Positions 17,112 to 25,207 of a stretch of DNA of 64,000 bases are shown piece after piece (positions within the stretch are counted from its first letter, which is position 1; the number at the start of each line of letters is the position of its first letter). The notes under the pieces were generated by a model. That model was not told the DNA's origin. It did not search any database and saw nothing but the letters and a program-made list of their open reading frames with translations. The translations under genes were made by a program, and so were the position numbers. This DNA comes from JACDER01 sp963842575 (GTDB lineage: Bacteria > Actinomycetota > Thermoleophilia > Gaiellales > Gaiellaceae). The stretch covers positions 124,001 through 188,000 of the forward strand of contig CAWJGS010000004.1 of assembly GCA_963842575.1 (NCBI GenBank), read 5' to 3'.

Positions 17112-18059
17112 ATGGCCTTGCGTGGCGGAATCGACCTCGGTGGGACGAAGATCGAGTCGGTCGTGGTAGACGGCGACGGCGCCGTGGTCGGGCAGGCGCG
17201 CCACCCGACGCCACATGACGGCGGGCCGCCGGCCGTGATCAACGCGCTGGCGGGTGGGCTGCGCGAGGCGGCCAAGGCCGCGGGAGTGGAGACGGCCGAG
17301 CTCACCGGCGTCGGCGTCGGATCGCCGGGCGAGATCGACGACGGCACCGTCGCCCATGCGCGGAACCTCCCCGACTGGGACGACACCTTCCCGCTCGCGT
17401 CGGCCCTGAGCGAACAGGTGGGTGTCCCGGTGACGGTGTCAAACGACGTGGGCGCGGCGGTCGACGCCGAGGCCAAGCTCGGCGCGGGAAAGGACTACGG
17501 CTCCTTCCTCGGCGTCTGGTGGGGGACGGGCGTCGGTGGCGCCGTCGTGATCGGCGGCGAACGCTGGCTCGGACGCGGCGCAGCCGGGGAAATCGGACAT
17601 ACCGTGGTAAAGATGGGCGGCGCCAGGTGCGAGTGCGGCCGGCGCGGCTGCCTCGAGGCGTACGCCGGACGTGGAGCGATGGAGCGCAAGGCGCGCAAGG
17701 CCGTCGCGGGTGGGACGAAGACCGACCTGTTCGACCTGATGGAAAAGCACGGGCGCCAGCGGCTTACGAGCGGGATCTGGGGGCGCGCCCTCGACCGCAA
17801 CGACAAGCTCGCCGAGAAGCTGATCCACCGGGCGGTCGTGGCCCTCGGCGCCGGGATCGGCTCCGTCGTGAACCTCCTCGACGTGGAGGCGGTCGTGATC
17901 GGCGGCGGCCTCGGAACGCGTTTCGGCCAGCCCTACGTGGAGAAGATCGAGCAGCAGATGATGAAGCACCTGTTCGTCCCCGAGCGCCCTCCCGCCGTTC
18001 TGCCGGCCGCGCTCGGCGACCTCGGCGGCGCGATCGGCGCCTCCCTCCTCGTCGGATGA
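17112..18059 (+). CDS. ROK-family sugar kinase, probably glucokinase
   Basis: 315 residues. RGGIDLGGTKIESVVVDGDG is the ATP phosphate-1 motif, SNDVGAAVDAEA the catalytic-aspartate region, and GHTVVKMGG with CECGRRGCLEAYAGRGA the ROK zinc motif CxCGxxGCxE. GGGLGTRFG completes the adenosine motif. Actinobacterial glucokinases of this type phosphorylate glucose with ATP or polyphosphate; polyphosphate use is an attractive idea beside the CHAD protein but not shown. The stop overlaps the ATG of the CYTH-CHAD gene (ATGA), so they are translationally coupled. Confidence 0.88.
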   Translation: MALRGGIDLGGTKIESVVVDGDGAVVGQARHPTPHDGGPPAVINALAGGLREAAKAAGVETAELTGVGVGSPGEIDDGTVAHARNLPDWDDTFPLASALSEQVGVPVTVSNDVGAAVDAEAKLGAGKDYGSFLGVWWGTGVGGAVVIGGERWLGRGAAGEIGHTVVKMGGARCECGRRGCLEAYAGRGAMERKARKAVAGGTKTDLFDLMEKHGRQRLTSGIWGRALDRNDKLAEKLIHRAVVALGAGIGSVVNLLDVEAVVIGGGLGTRFGQPYVEKIEQQMMKHLFVPERPPAVLPAALGDLGGAIGASLLVG

Positions 18060-19465
18060 GCGGCAACGGCCAGCTCGAGCGCGAGGTCAAGCTCAGCGCC
18101 GGCCCGGAGCTCAGCCTCGCCCGCCTGAACGGCACGCCCCTCGAGCCGCGGCAGTTCTCCTCGGTCTACTGGGACTCGGACGACCGGCTCCTGGCCCGTA
18201 TCGGCCTCACGCTCCGCCGCCGGATCGAGCACGGAGGCAGCCTGTGGCAGCTCAAGCTCCCGCGCAGCGGGGGCCGACTCGAGCTCGAGACCCCGGGTGG
18301 CCCCGCCCAGCCCCCCGAGCAGATTGCCGGCCTCCTCGCCGCCGTCCTGCGCGGACGCGCACTCTCCCCCGTCGCCGAGCTCCGAACCATCCGGCGCGGT
18401 GTGCGCGTGGAGGCCAACGGGTCGACGGCGGACGTCGTCCACGACGAGGTGGCCGTTATGGACAACCTGCGGGTCGTCTCCGAGTTCGACGAGCTGGAGA
18501 TCGAGCTGGTGGACGGCGTCCCGGACGGGCTGGAGCAGATCGAGGTGGCGGTGCGACGCGCCGGGGCGGGCGACGGCGACCCCCGGCCGAAGGTGCTGCG
18601 GGTCCTCGGCGACAGTCGTTCCGCGGAGCCGGCCCGTCCGCAGCTGCAGGCCTACTTCGAGCGCCAGTACGAGCAGATCCTCGCCCACGATCCCGGCACT
18701 CGGCTCGGCGACGATCCCGAGGACCTGCACGACCTACGCGTCGCCGCCCGGCGACTGCGCGCCATTCTGAAGGTAGCCTCGCCGCCGCTCGACGAGCAAT
18801 GGGCGGACGAGCTGCGGGCCGAGCTCGACTGGCTCGGCGACGCGCTCGGCCGGGTGCGGGACCTCGACGTGATGATCGGGCACCTGCGCGGTGAGCAGGA
18901 CCACCTCGACCCGGAGGAGCGAGCTCTCTTCTCGCCGATCCTCAAGCGGCTCCAGCGCGAGCGGACCGCCCGCCGGCGCTCGCTCATGACAGCGATGAAG
19001 AGCTCGCGCTACACCGATCTACTCGACCGGCTGGAGGACGCCGCGCGCCGCCCCCGCAGCCGCTCCGCCCATCCCTCGCCGGACGAGGTCGCGGCCGCCG
19101 CGTTCGCGAAGCTGCGCAAGGCAGTGCGCAAGCTCGACCGCAGCCCCACTGACAACGCGCTGCACAAGGTGAGGATCAAAGGCAAGCGCGCGCGCTACGC
19201 GGCCGAGCTCGCGGCGCCGGGCCACGGCAAGAAGGCCGCGAAGTTCATCGACGCCGCGAAGAAGTTCCAGGACGTCACGGGCGAGCACCAGGACGCTGTC
19301 GTCACCGTCGAGCGGCTGCGCGAGCTCTCGGCCAAGGGAGATCCCGGGACCGCGTTCGCGGCGGGGCGGCTCGCCGAGCGGCAAGAGGAGTGCCGGCAGC
19401 AGGCTCGCGGGGCCTTCGCCGGCGCCTGGCGCTCGCTCGAGCAGGCCGGCAAGCGCGCCTGGTGA
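18056..19465 (+). CDS. CYTH-CHAD domain protein (triphosphatase-like, polyphosphate-binding)
   Basis: 469 residues. The N-terminal CYTH domain begins LEREVKLSAGPELSLARL with the ExExK-like signature and goes on with LTLRRRIEHGG, LKLPRSG and the acidic strand FDELEIELVDG. The C-terminal CHAD domain (about 205-465) is helical and rich in conserved His/Arg/Lys: LHDLRVAARRLRAIL, LGRVRDLDVMIGHLR, LHKVRIKGKRARYAAEL and ITGEHQDAV-like VTGEHQDAVV. CHAD domains bind polyphosphate; CYTH domains hydrolyse tri- or polyphosphates. The start ATG overlaps the ROK stop and the stop overlaps the NUDIX GTG, so the genes form one operon. Confidence 0.92.
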   Translation: MSGNGQLEREVKLSAGPELSLARLNGTPLEPRQFSSVYWDSDDRLLARIGLTLRRRIEHGGSLWQLKLPRSGGRLELETPGGPAQPPEQIAGLLAAVLRGRALSPVAELRTIRRGVRVEANGSTADVVHDEVAVMDNLRVVSEFDELEIELVDGVPDGLEQIEVAVRRAGAGDGDPRPKVLRVLGDSRSAEPARPQLQAYFERQYEQILAHDPGTRLGDDPEDLHDLRVAARRLRAILKVASPPLDEQWADELRAELDWLGDALGRVRDLDVMIGHLRGEQDHLDPEERALFSPILKRLQRERTARRRSLMTAMKSSRYTDLLDRLEDAARRPRSRSAHPSPDEVAAAAFAKLRKAVRKLDRSPTDNALHKVRIKGKRARYAAELAAPGHGKKAAKFIDAAKKFQDVTGEHQDAVVTVERLRELSAKGDPGTAFAAGRLAERQEECRQQARGAFAGAWRSLEQAGKRAW

Positions 19466-19830
19466 CCGTCCGCGCCGCGGGCGGAATCGTGACGCGCGAC
19501 GGCGAGGTGCTGCTCGTGCACCGGCCGAAGTACGACGACTGGACCTTTCCGAAAGGAAAGCTCGACGCAGGCGAGAGCGACGAGCAGGCGGCCGTACGCG
19601 AGGTCGAGGAGGAAACCGGTCTCCGCTGCTCGCTCGGTCGCGAGCTTCCCTCCACGTCGTACACGGACTCCCGAGGCCGTCCGAAGATCGTCCGCTACTG
19701 GCAGATGCAAGCTGAGGAGGGCGAGTTCGAGCCCACGGACGAGGTCGACGAGATCGCCTGGCTGGGCCCGGAAGAAGCTGCCGAGCGGCTCACGTACGCC
19801 CACGACCGGAAGGTCCTGGAGGCCTTGTGA
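19462..19830 (+). CDS. NUDIX hydrolase, MutT1-like N-terminal half
   Basis: 122 residues from GTG 19462. The NUDIX box is GKLDAGESDEQAAVREVEEE followed by TG, and the start VRAAGGIVTRDGEVLLVHRP matches the first half of mycobacterial MutT1. In MutT1 a histidine-phosphatase domain is fused downstream; here that domain is the next gene, overlapping by 4 nt (GTGA). Likely substrates are 8-oxo-GTP, 8-oxo-dGTP or diadenosine polyphosphates, from family knowledge. The context with CYTH-CHAD points to (poly)phosphate or damaged-nucleotide metabolism. Confidence 0.9.
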   Translation: MTVRAAGGIVTRDGEVLLVHRPKYDDWTFPKGKLDAGESDEQAAVREVEEETGLRCSLGRELPSTSYTDSRGRPKIVRYWQMQAEEGEFEPTDEVDEIAWLGPEEAAERLTYAHDRKVLEAL

Positions 19831-20255
19831 TCGTCGTCTTCGTCCGCCACGCGCGCGCCGGTGACCGCGAGAAGTGGGAAGGCGACGACCGGCTGCGGCC
19901 GCTCGACAGGAAGGGTCGCCGTCAGGCCGAGGGCCTGGTCGAACTGCTGGCCGAGTACCCGATCGAGCGTCTGCTCTCGAGCCCGTACCTCCGCTGCGTC
20001 CAGAGCTTCGAGCCGCTCGCGCAGGCGCGCGGCCTTGAAATCGAACACGTCGCCGAGCTGGGGGAAGGATCGTCGCGCGAGGAGGTCCTGCGCCTGCTCG
20101 GCTCGCTCCAGAACGCGTGCGTCGCGCTCAACACGCACGGCGGCGTGGACATGGAGGTGATCGGGGGTCATCTGAAGAAGGGCGCCGCCGAAGTCCTCGA
20201 GTTCGAGGACGGGCAGATCAAACGGGTCCGTCACCTCGGCCGGCCGCCCGTCTAG
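19827..20255 (+). CDS. Histidine phosphatase (SixA-like, MutT1 C-terminal half)
   Basis: 142 residues of the phosphoglycerate mutase-like clan. The phosphohistidine motif is FVRHARAGDREKW (RHG-type, here RHA), LLSSPYLRCVQSFEPL supplies the second Arg, and ALNTHGGVDMEVIGG holds the second catalytic His. The length matches SixA and the C-terminal part of MutT1. GTG start overlapping the NUDIX stop. A joint role with the NUDIX protein is likely. Confidence 0.88.
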   Translation: MIVVFVRHARAGDREKWEGDDRLRPLDRKGRRQAEGLVELLAEYPIERLLSSPYLRCVQSFEPLAQARGLEIEHVAELGEGSSREEVLRLLGSLQNACVALNTHGGVDMEVIGGHLKKGAAEVLEFEDGQIKRVRHLGRPPV

Positions 20256-20301
20256 ACCGCCCGAAACTATGCGGCACGGCGGCGCGGGCGCGGCAGACGC
20301 T

Positions 20302-21252
20302 CTAGCCTGGTCGCCAGACGGCTTCGTACAGCCGCGTCGTCTCGCTCAGACCGCGCAGCTCGTGGGGGCCGCGGTCGAGGAGCGGCACCCTGATCCGGCC
20401 GGCGACCGCCTTCGTCGCCTCGGAAAGCAGGATCTCGCCGGCCTTGGCCGCTGAGGCGATCCGGGCCGCGACGATCACGCTCGAGCCGAAGTAGTCGTCG
20501 TCCTCCGAGATCACGTCCCCGGTGTTCAGGCCGATGCGGACGTTGAGCGGGTTGTCCGCGCGCGACGCGTTGCGCTCGACCGTCGAGGCCTGGATGTCCA
20601 CCGCGCAGAGCAAGGCCCGCCGTGCGCTCGAGAACGCCAGCATCAGCCCGTCCCCCTGGTGCTTGACCTCCACCCCGCCGTGCGTCTCCACCACCTCACG
20701 CACGACCACGTCGAACTCGCGAAACAGCAGCCGCGCCGCGTCGTCCCCGAGCCGGTCGAAGACCCCGGCGGAGCCCTCGATGTCGGTGAAGAGGATCGTG
20801 ACCGTGCCTTCCGGGATGCGGCTCGGCTGCGAGAGCTCGCGCATCAGGCTGCGCGCGGCGTCTGGATGGAGGAGCGGCTCGCCCCGGTGAACGGCGCGAA
20901 CCGACTCCGAGACCTCCTCCGGGCTCGCCTCCTTCAGCAGGTAACCGGCCGCGCCCGCGCGCACGGCGGCGAGGATCTGCGAGTCCTCGACGATGCTGGT
21001 CAGGACGAGCACCTTGGCACTCGGGCACGCGTCCTGGAGGAGCTTCGTCGCCTCGATGCCGCCCACCTCGGGCATGGTCAGGTCCATCAGGACGACGTCC
21101 GGGCAGAGGCGCTGAGCCTCGTCCACGGCCTCCCGTCCGTCCGCGGCCTCTCCCGCGACGACGATGTCGTCCTCGAGCTCGAGCAGCATCTTCAGCCCGT
21201 TGCGGACGACTGCGTGGTCGTCCGCGATGAGCACCTTGATCGGCGCGGTCAC
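20302..21252 (-). CDS. Receiver domain fused to class III nucleotide cyclase
   Basis: 316 residues. Residues 1-125 are a NarL-type receiver (IADDHAVVRNGL, phospho-acceptor in VVLMDLTMPEVGG, switch Thr/Lys in VLTSI and LLKEAS). Where a helix-turn-helix would follow there is a class III cyclase domain: VTILFTDIEGS with the first metal Asp, VKHQGDGLMLAF with the second, and SSVIVAARIASAA. The transition-state Arg is present, but the Asn usually four positions before it appears to be Ile. It may make cAMP on phosphorylation, or be a degenerate regulator. GTG start. Confidence 0.88.
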   Translation of the reverse strand: MTAPIKVLIADDHAVVRNGLKMLLELEDDIVVAGEAADGREAVDEAQRLCPDVVLMDLTMPEVGGIEATKLLQDACPSAKVLVLTSIVEDSQILAAVRAGAAGYLLKEASPEEVSESVRAVHRGEPLLHPDAARSLMRELSQPSRIPEGTVTILFTDIEGSAGVFDRLGDDAARLLFREFDVVVREVVETHGGVEVKHQGDGLMLAFSSARRALLCAVDIQASTVERNASRADNPLNVRIGLNTGDVISEDDDYFGSSVIVAARIASAAKAGEILLSEATKAVAGRIRVPLLDRGPHELRGLSETTRLYEAVWRPG

Positions 21253-21269
21253 GCGCCAACCATAGTCCG

Positions 21270-21398
21270 CTAGCGGCGGCGGCTTCCTCCGAGGACGCGC
21301 TCGTCCGACAGCGCTTCGGCCGGATCCTCCTTGGGCGATGAGGCCGACTTCGGGTGCTGGCCGCTCAGCTTCCGCAGTAAATCTCGAATCTTCTTCAT
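21270..21398 (-). CDS. Possible small basic protein, 42 residues
   Basis: An ATG-started frame beginning MKKIRDLLRKLSGQHPK and ending GGSRRR, lying 17 nt upstream of the receiver-cyclase gene on the same strand. The N-terminal amphipathic basic helix followed by an acidic patch looks protein-like and spacing suits co-translation, but the ribosome site is weak and I recognise no family. Confidence 0.33.
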   Translation of the reverse strand: MKKIRDLLRKLSGQHPKSASSPKEDPAEALSDERVLGGSRRR

Positions 21399-21557
21399 CC
21401 GACCAGGCTACGGACGCGAATCACGGCGGCGCCTCGGCCGTACGGGCGATTTCGCGCTCATCCTCAGGGACGAGACGGGATCGCCCTGCCGGTGGAGGCA
21501 TCCGCCCGTACGGTCGGCTACCGTCATCCGCGTGAAGCAGGTTCTTCAGAGCGCGCG

Positions 21558-22718
21558 TTGCCGCTCGCCCGCCGCTACTGGTTCGACGCGCTGGTCGTCA
21601 TCGGCATCTGCCTCGTAACGGCGACCGCGATCGTGGACCAGACAGGCACACGCAGGACGGGCCTCGAAGGGCCCGGTCTGGTTCGACGTCCTCGCAGGGA
21701 TCGTCATCCTCGTGCCCCTCTTCTTCCGGCGGCGCTTCCCCTTCGGAGCTCCGCTCGCGACGATCCTCCTGCTGGGCGCTGCGTCCTTCGTCGACAACCG
21801 GCTACCCACCCGAGCTCTTCATCCCCCTGCTCGCGGCGGTCTTCGCCTGCGGCCTGCTTCGCCAGGTCCCAGAGCTGCGGCAGGCGATCGCGGGCTAGCT
21901 GGTCGCACTCGCCGTCCTCGGCATCGTCGATTCACAACGATCCCGAAGGGCAAAGCCGGCGACTTGTTCTGGGTCGCGCATCCTCATGACCATCGGCTGG
22001 GTGGTCGGCTTCGCCTTTTCCGGGGCGACTCGCCAGGCCCAGGAGGCCAAGGAACGCGCGCGCCGGGCCGAGCGCGAGCGCGAAGAGCGCGCGCTGCTCG
22101 CCGTCTCCGAGGAGCGCGCGCGCATCGCCCGCGAGTTGCACGACGTCGTCGGGCACAGCGTGAGCGTCATGACCGTCCAGGCCTCGGCCGTCCGCCGGCT
22201 CCTCAAGCCGGAGCAGGAACGAGAGCGTGAGGCCCTGCTCATCGTCGAGCAGACCGGGCGCGAGGCGATGGCGGAGATGCGCCGGATGGTCGGCGTCCTC
22301 CGACGCCCGGAGGAGGCGCCCGCGCTCGCGCCGCAACCGAGCCTCGAGCACCTGGACAAGCTGGTCGAGCACGCACGTGAGTCGGGACTACCGGTGAAGC
22401 TCACGATCGAAGGAGACTCGGTGCAGCTCCCGGCCGGCGTCGACCTGACCGCGTACCGGCTCGTCCAGGAAGGACTGACGAACGCGCTCAAGCATGCTCG
22501 GGCGAAGAACGCGGAGGTGCTCGTCCGCTACTCGAACGGGTTCGTCGAGCTGAGCGTGATCGACGACGGCACGGGCGACGGCGGCGGCGACAGCGGCGGC
22601 CACGGCCTGGTCGGGTATGCGCGAGCGCATCTCGGTGTACGGCGGCGACCTCGAGGCGGGCCCGCGACCGGAGGGCGGATACCGCCTGCGCGCGACCCTT
22701 CCGGTGAGTAGCGCATGA
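21558..22718 (+). pseudogene. Membrane sensor histidine kinase (HisKA_3/NarX-DesK type), multiply frameshifted
   Basis: Reading across frames reconstructs a kinase of about 385 residues: helices near RYWFDALVVIGICLVTATAIV, FDVLAGIVILVPLFFRRRFP and ELFIPLLAAVFACGLL, the HisKA_3 segment ERARIARELHDVVGHSVSVM (phospho-His in ELHD) and an ATPase domain ending in GLVG, then MRERISVYGGDLEAGPRPEG in another frame. Frame changes occur near 21660-21676, about 21800, about 21950-21986 and at 22616, and there is an in-frame TAG at 21896-21898. The intended stop overlaps the ATG of the regulator at 22715. Start at TTG 21558 is tentative. True decay or local bad sequence. Confidence 0.75.
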
Positions 22719-23380
22719 GCCTGACCGTCTTGCTCGTCGACGACCAGTCGCTCGTCCGGGCCGGCTTCCGCATGATCCTCGAGGCCGAGGAGGATATCGA
22801 GGTGGTCGGCGAGGCCGGCACCGGGCGCGAGGCCGTAGAACAGGCCCGCGCGCTCGAGCCGGACGTCATCCTCATGGACGTGCGCATGCCCGAGATGGAC
22901 GGGATCGAGGCGACACGTCAGCTCCTCGCCGACGGGACCTCGGACTCGAAGGTGGTGATGCTGACCACGTTCGACATGGACGAGTACGTCTACGACGCGC
23001 TGCGCGCCGGCGCGAGCGGCTTCCTGCTCAAGGACGTCCCTCCCGAGCAGCTCGTGAGCGGGATCCACGCCGTCGGCTCCGGGGACGCGCTGCTCGCGCC
23101 GACGGTCACCCGGCGCGTGATCGAGGAGTTCGTCCGCCATCCGCCCGAGTCGGTGCGGACAGCCCCGGCCGAGCTCGAGGAGCTGACGCCGCGCGAGCTC
23201 GAGGTGCTGCAGCTGATCGCGCGCGGGCTCTCGAACGCGGAGATTGCCGAGGAGCTCGTGGTCAGCGAGACGACCGTGAAGACGCACGTGGCGCACGTGC
23301 TGATGAAGCTGCGGCTGCGCGATCGAGTGCAGGCCGTCGTCCTCGCCTACGAGTCCGGCCTCGTCCAGCCGGGCTCGTAA
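22715..23380 (+). CDS. NarL/LuxR-family response regulator
   Basis: 221 residues. The receiver domain has LLVDDQSLVRAG, phospho-acceptor Asp in VILMDVRMPEMDG, and FLLKDVPPE; the C-terminal LuxR helix-turn-helix is LTPRELEVLQLIARGLSNAE followed by IAEELVVSETTVKTHV. Intact and of normal length. Its ATG overlaps the intended stop of the damaged kinase (ATGA), the standard kinase-regulator arrangement, so the regulator may have lost its partner. Target genes unknown. A hairpin repeat follows the stop. Confidence 0.95.
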   Translation: MSLTVLLVDDQSLVRAGFRMILEAEEDIEVVGEAGTGREAVEQARALEPDVILMDVRMPEMDGIEATRQLLADGTSDSKVVMLTTFDMDEYVYDALRAGASGFLLKDVPPEQLVSGIHAVGSGDALLAPTVTRRVIEEFVRHPPESVRTAPAELEELTPRELEVLQLIARGLSNAEIAEELVVSETTVKTHVAHVLMKLRLRDRVQAVVLAYESGLVQPGS

Positions 23381-23543
23381 CGGGGGAACCTTCATAACGG
23401 GGGAACCCCTGGTTCCCCCGTTGGCCCCCTCCTTGCAACCGTGCGCGGCTCGCGACCGTGGACCGAGCCGACGACTGCCCGCGGTGTGCGGCCGTTCTTT
23501 GCACCGACTTTGGCTCCCGCCGGGCGCAGCCCGGCTTCGCCCC
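23381..23543. repeat. Dispersed two-hairpin repeat, copy A
   Basis: Fills much of the 348-nt gap between the regulator and the cupin gene. It contains the 12-bp GGGGGAACC hairpin (23396-23422), the block GGCCCCCTCCTTGC just after it, and a second hairpin GCCGGGC-gca-GCCCGGC at 23519-23535 followed by TTCGCCC. All three blocks recur in the same order at 58560-58659 with a different spacer between hairpins. The rest of the gap up to 23728 shows no gene, only the cupin ribosome site AAGGAGG. Confidence 0.7.
23396..23422. terminator. Strong 12-bp hairpin after the LuxR-type regulator
   Basis: AACGGGGGAACC and GGTTCCCCCGTT pair perfectly around a 3-nt CCT loop, 16 nt after the regulator stop. There is no long T-run, so rho-independent termination is uncertain. 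The same stem with the same loop size recurs at 58560-58586, marking it as part of a dispersed repeat. Confidence 0.6.
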
Positions 23544-23728
23544 AGCTGCGCCTCCTAGAGTCCTTGCCCTAGCCCCGGACTCACTCACACGAACGATGTC
23601 CCGTCCACCTCAGGGACGAGAGCAAGATCGTCCGACGCGCCGAGCGCAAGACCGTCCCTGCGGCCGACGATTTCGAGCGCCCGGCCTGCGACCTTCTCCA
23701 CTGTCAACGAACTGAAGGAGGAGGGACA

Positions 23729-24295
23729 GTGATCAACCCAGGAGACACCATCGTGAACCCCGTCACCGGCGAGCGGATCGTCTTCCACAAGACCTCCGCG
23801 AGCACGAACGGCGAGTACGTGGAGATCGAGGTTTTCGTCCGGCCGGGAGGCGTCGTCGCAGCCGCGCACGTGCACCCCTACCAGACCGAGCGCTTCGAGA
23901 TCCTCGGCGGGACGATCGGGATGAAGGTCGGCCGCAAGAAGATCGAGGCCCGCTACGGCGACGTCGTCAAGGTCGAGCCTGGCACGCCGCACAGGTTCTG
24001 GAACGCCGGCGACGACGAGCTCCACTTCGTCTGCGTCATCCGCCCAGCGCTCCAATTCGAGCAACTGCTCGAGACGATGTTCGCACTCGCCGCCGACGGC
24101 AAGACGAACCGGAAGGGCATGCCGAGCCCGCTCCGGCTGGCGGTCATCGCCAAAGCGAACTTCAACACCGTCCGGCTCCCGCTGATCCCGGACTGGATGC
24201 AGCGGACGGCACTCGCGGCCGGCGCGCCGATCGGCAGGCTGGCCGGGTACGAGGAGACCTACACGCCGACCGGTGGAGTCCCCGTTCTCGTCTAA
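23729..24295 (+). CDS. Cupin-domain protein
   Basis: 188 residues from GTG 23729, preceded by a strong AAGGAGG. The conserved cupin motifs are visible: HVHPYQTERFEILGGTIGMK (metal-binding His, His and Glu) and VKVEPGTPHRFWNAGDDELH (third His). A C-terminal helical part of about 80 residues ends near the membrane-neutral segment LPLIPDWMQRTALAAG. Function may be enzyme or small-molecule binding; I cannot say which. The stop overlaps the Ppx/GppA gene stop on the other strand by 4 nt. Confidence 0.85.
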   Translation: MINPGDTIVNPVTGERIVFHKTSASTNGEYVEIEVFVRPGGVVAAAHVHPYQTERFEILGGTIGMKVGRKKIEARYGDVVKVEPGTPHRFWNAGDDELHFVCVIRPALQFEQLLETMFALAADGKTNRKGMPSPLRLAVIAKANFNTVRLPLIPDWMQRTALAAGAPIGRLAGYEETYTPTGGVPVLV

Positions 24296-25170
24296 GCCGC
24301 GGCCAGCTCGGAGAGCACGTCGAGCGCGGCACCTTCACGCAGGCCCGTCTTCGCCACCTCCAGGGGGATGGCGAGATGGGCCTGTACCTCTGCGAGGATC
24401 AGACAGCCGGCCAGAAGCGTGCGGGCGCGGCGCGGATCGATCTCGAAGCGCTGCGCAATCTCCTCGGAGGAGCGCTTGCAGAGGATTGCCTCGGCCCGCT
24501 CCAGCTGCTTTGCGCCGAGCTTGCGGCCGGCGACCTTGCGCAGGGCGCGTGCGGTGCCGCCGGTCACGTACGCGGCCTTGGCCAAAGGCGGCGTCAGGCC
24601 GTTGATCATGCCGTGGGCTTCCTCACGCGCGGCGGGAAGGACGCCCTTGCCGGGCGGGTCGTCCAGGTCGAGGCGGTGCGTCAGCCGGACGGCGCCGAGG
24701 TCGATCGAGCGCTCCCAGGCCGGGCCGGACGGAGTGCCGACGACGAGTTCTGTCGAGCCGCCGCCGAGGTCGCAGACGGCGATCGACTCGGGGACCTCGT
24801 CCAGCCCCGCGAGGACGCCGAAGTACGAGAGGCGTCCCTCCTCCTCGGGGCCCAGCACACGGACAGACGCATGCGCGGCGTCCGCGAGCGCAGCCACGAG
24901 CTCGCTGGAGTTGGCGCTCTGGCGGCCGGGTGCCGTGACGACGACTTCCACATGATGCACGCCGTGCGCGCGCGCCTCGGCCGCCTGCTCGCGGACGCAC
25001 CAGGCGGTCTCGCGCAGCTTGAGATCCGAGATCCACCCGTAGTTCTCGACCTCCTCGCCGAGACCGAGGAACGCCCGGGACTCGTGCACCGGCACGAGAC
25101 GGTTGCCCGCGCAGCTGGCGACGAGCAGCCGGACCGTGTTCGACCCGACGTCGATGATCCCGACCCGCAT
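24292..25170 (-). CDS. ppx: Exopolyphosphatase/GppA-family phosphatase
   Basis: About 292 residues from ATG 25170 (a second ATG is at 25173). The actin-like ATPase fold is shown by VGIIDVGSNTVRLLVA, LGLGEEVENYG, SIAVCDLGGGSTELVVGTPS and VTGGTARALRKVAG. It lacks the C-terminal HD region of E. coli Ppx, as in the short actinobacterial Ppx1/Ppx2. Removes terminal phosphates from polyphosphate or the 5' phosphate of pppGpp. It follows ppk by 37 nt on the same strand, so both polyphosphate synthesis and breakdown are in one operon. Confidence 0.92.
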   Translation of the reverse strand: MRVGIIDVGSNTVRLLVASCAGNRLVPVHESRAFLGLGEEVENYGWISDLKLRETAWCVREQAAEARAHGVHHVEVVVTAPGRQSANSSELVAALADAAHASVRVLGPEEEGRLSYFGVLAGLDEVPESIAVCDLGGGSTELVVGTPSGPAWERSIDLGAVRLTHRLDLDDPPGKGVLPAAREEAHGMINGLTPPLAKAAYVTGGTARALRKVAGRKLGAKQLERAEAILCKRSSEEIAQRFEIDPRRARTLLAGCLILAEVQAHLAIPLEVAKTGLREGAALDVLSELAAA

Positions 25171-25207
25171 CATGCGGATTCTCCCGAGCACATCGGCTGT
25201 CAAACCT

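Noticed and set aside
21896..21898. TAG in the damaged kinase as a recoded (pyrrolysine) codon
   Set aside because: Neighbouring frames are also broken, so this is better explained as decay or bad sequence.
23262..23588. Minus-strand open frame across the repeat with the phrase AKPGCARREP
   Set aside because: It is the translation of a dispersed hairpin repeat; a similar phrase appears in copy B, which marks it as repeat-derived rather than a protein.
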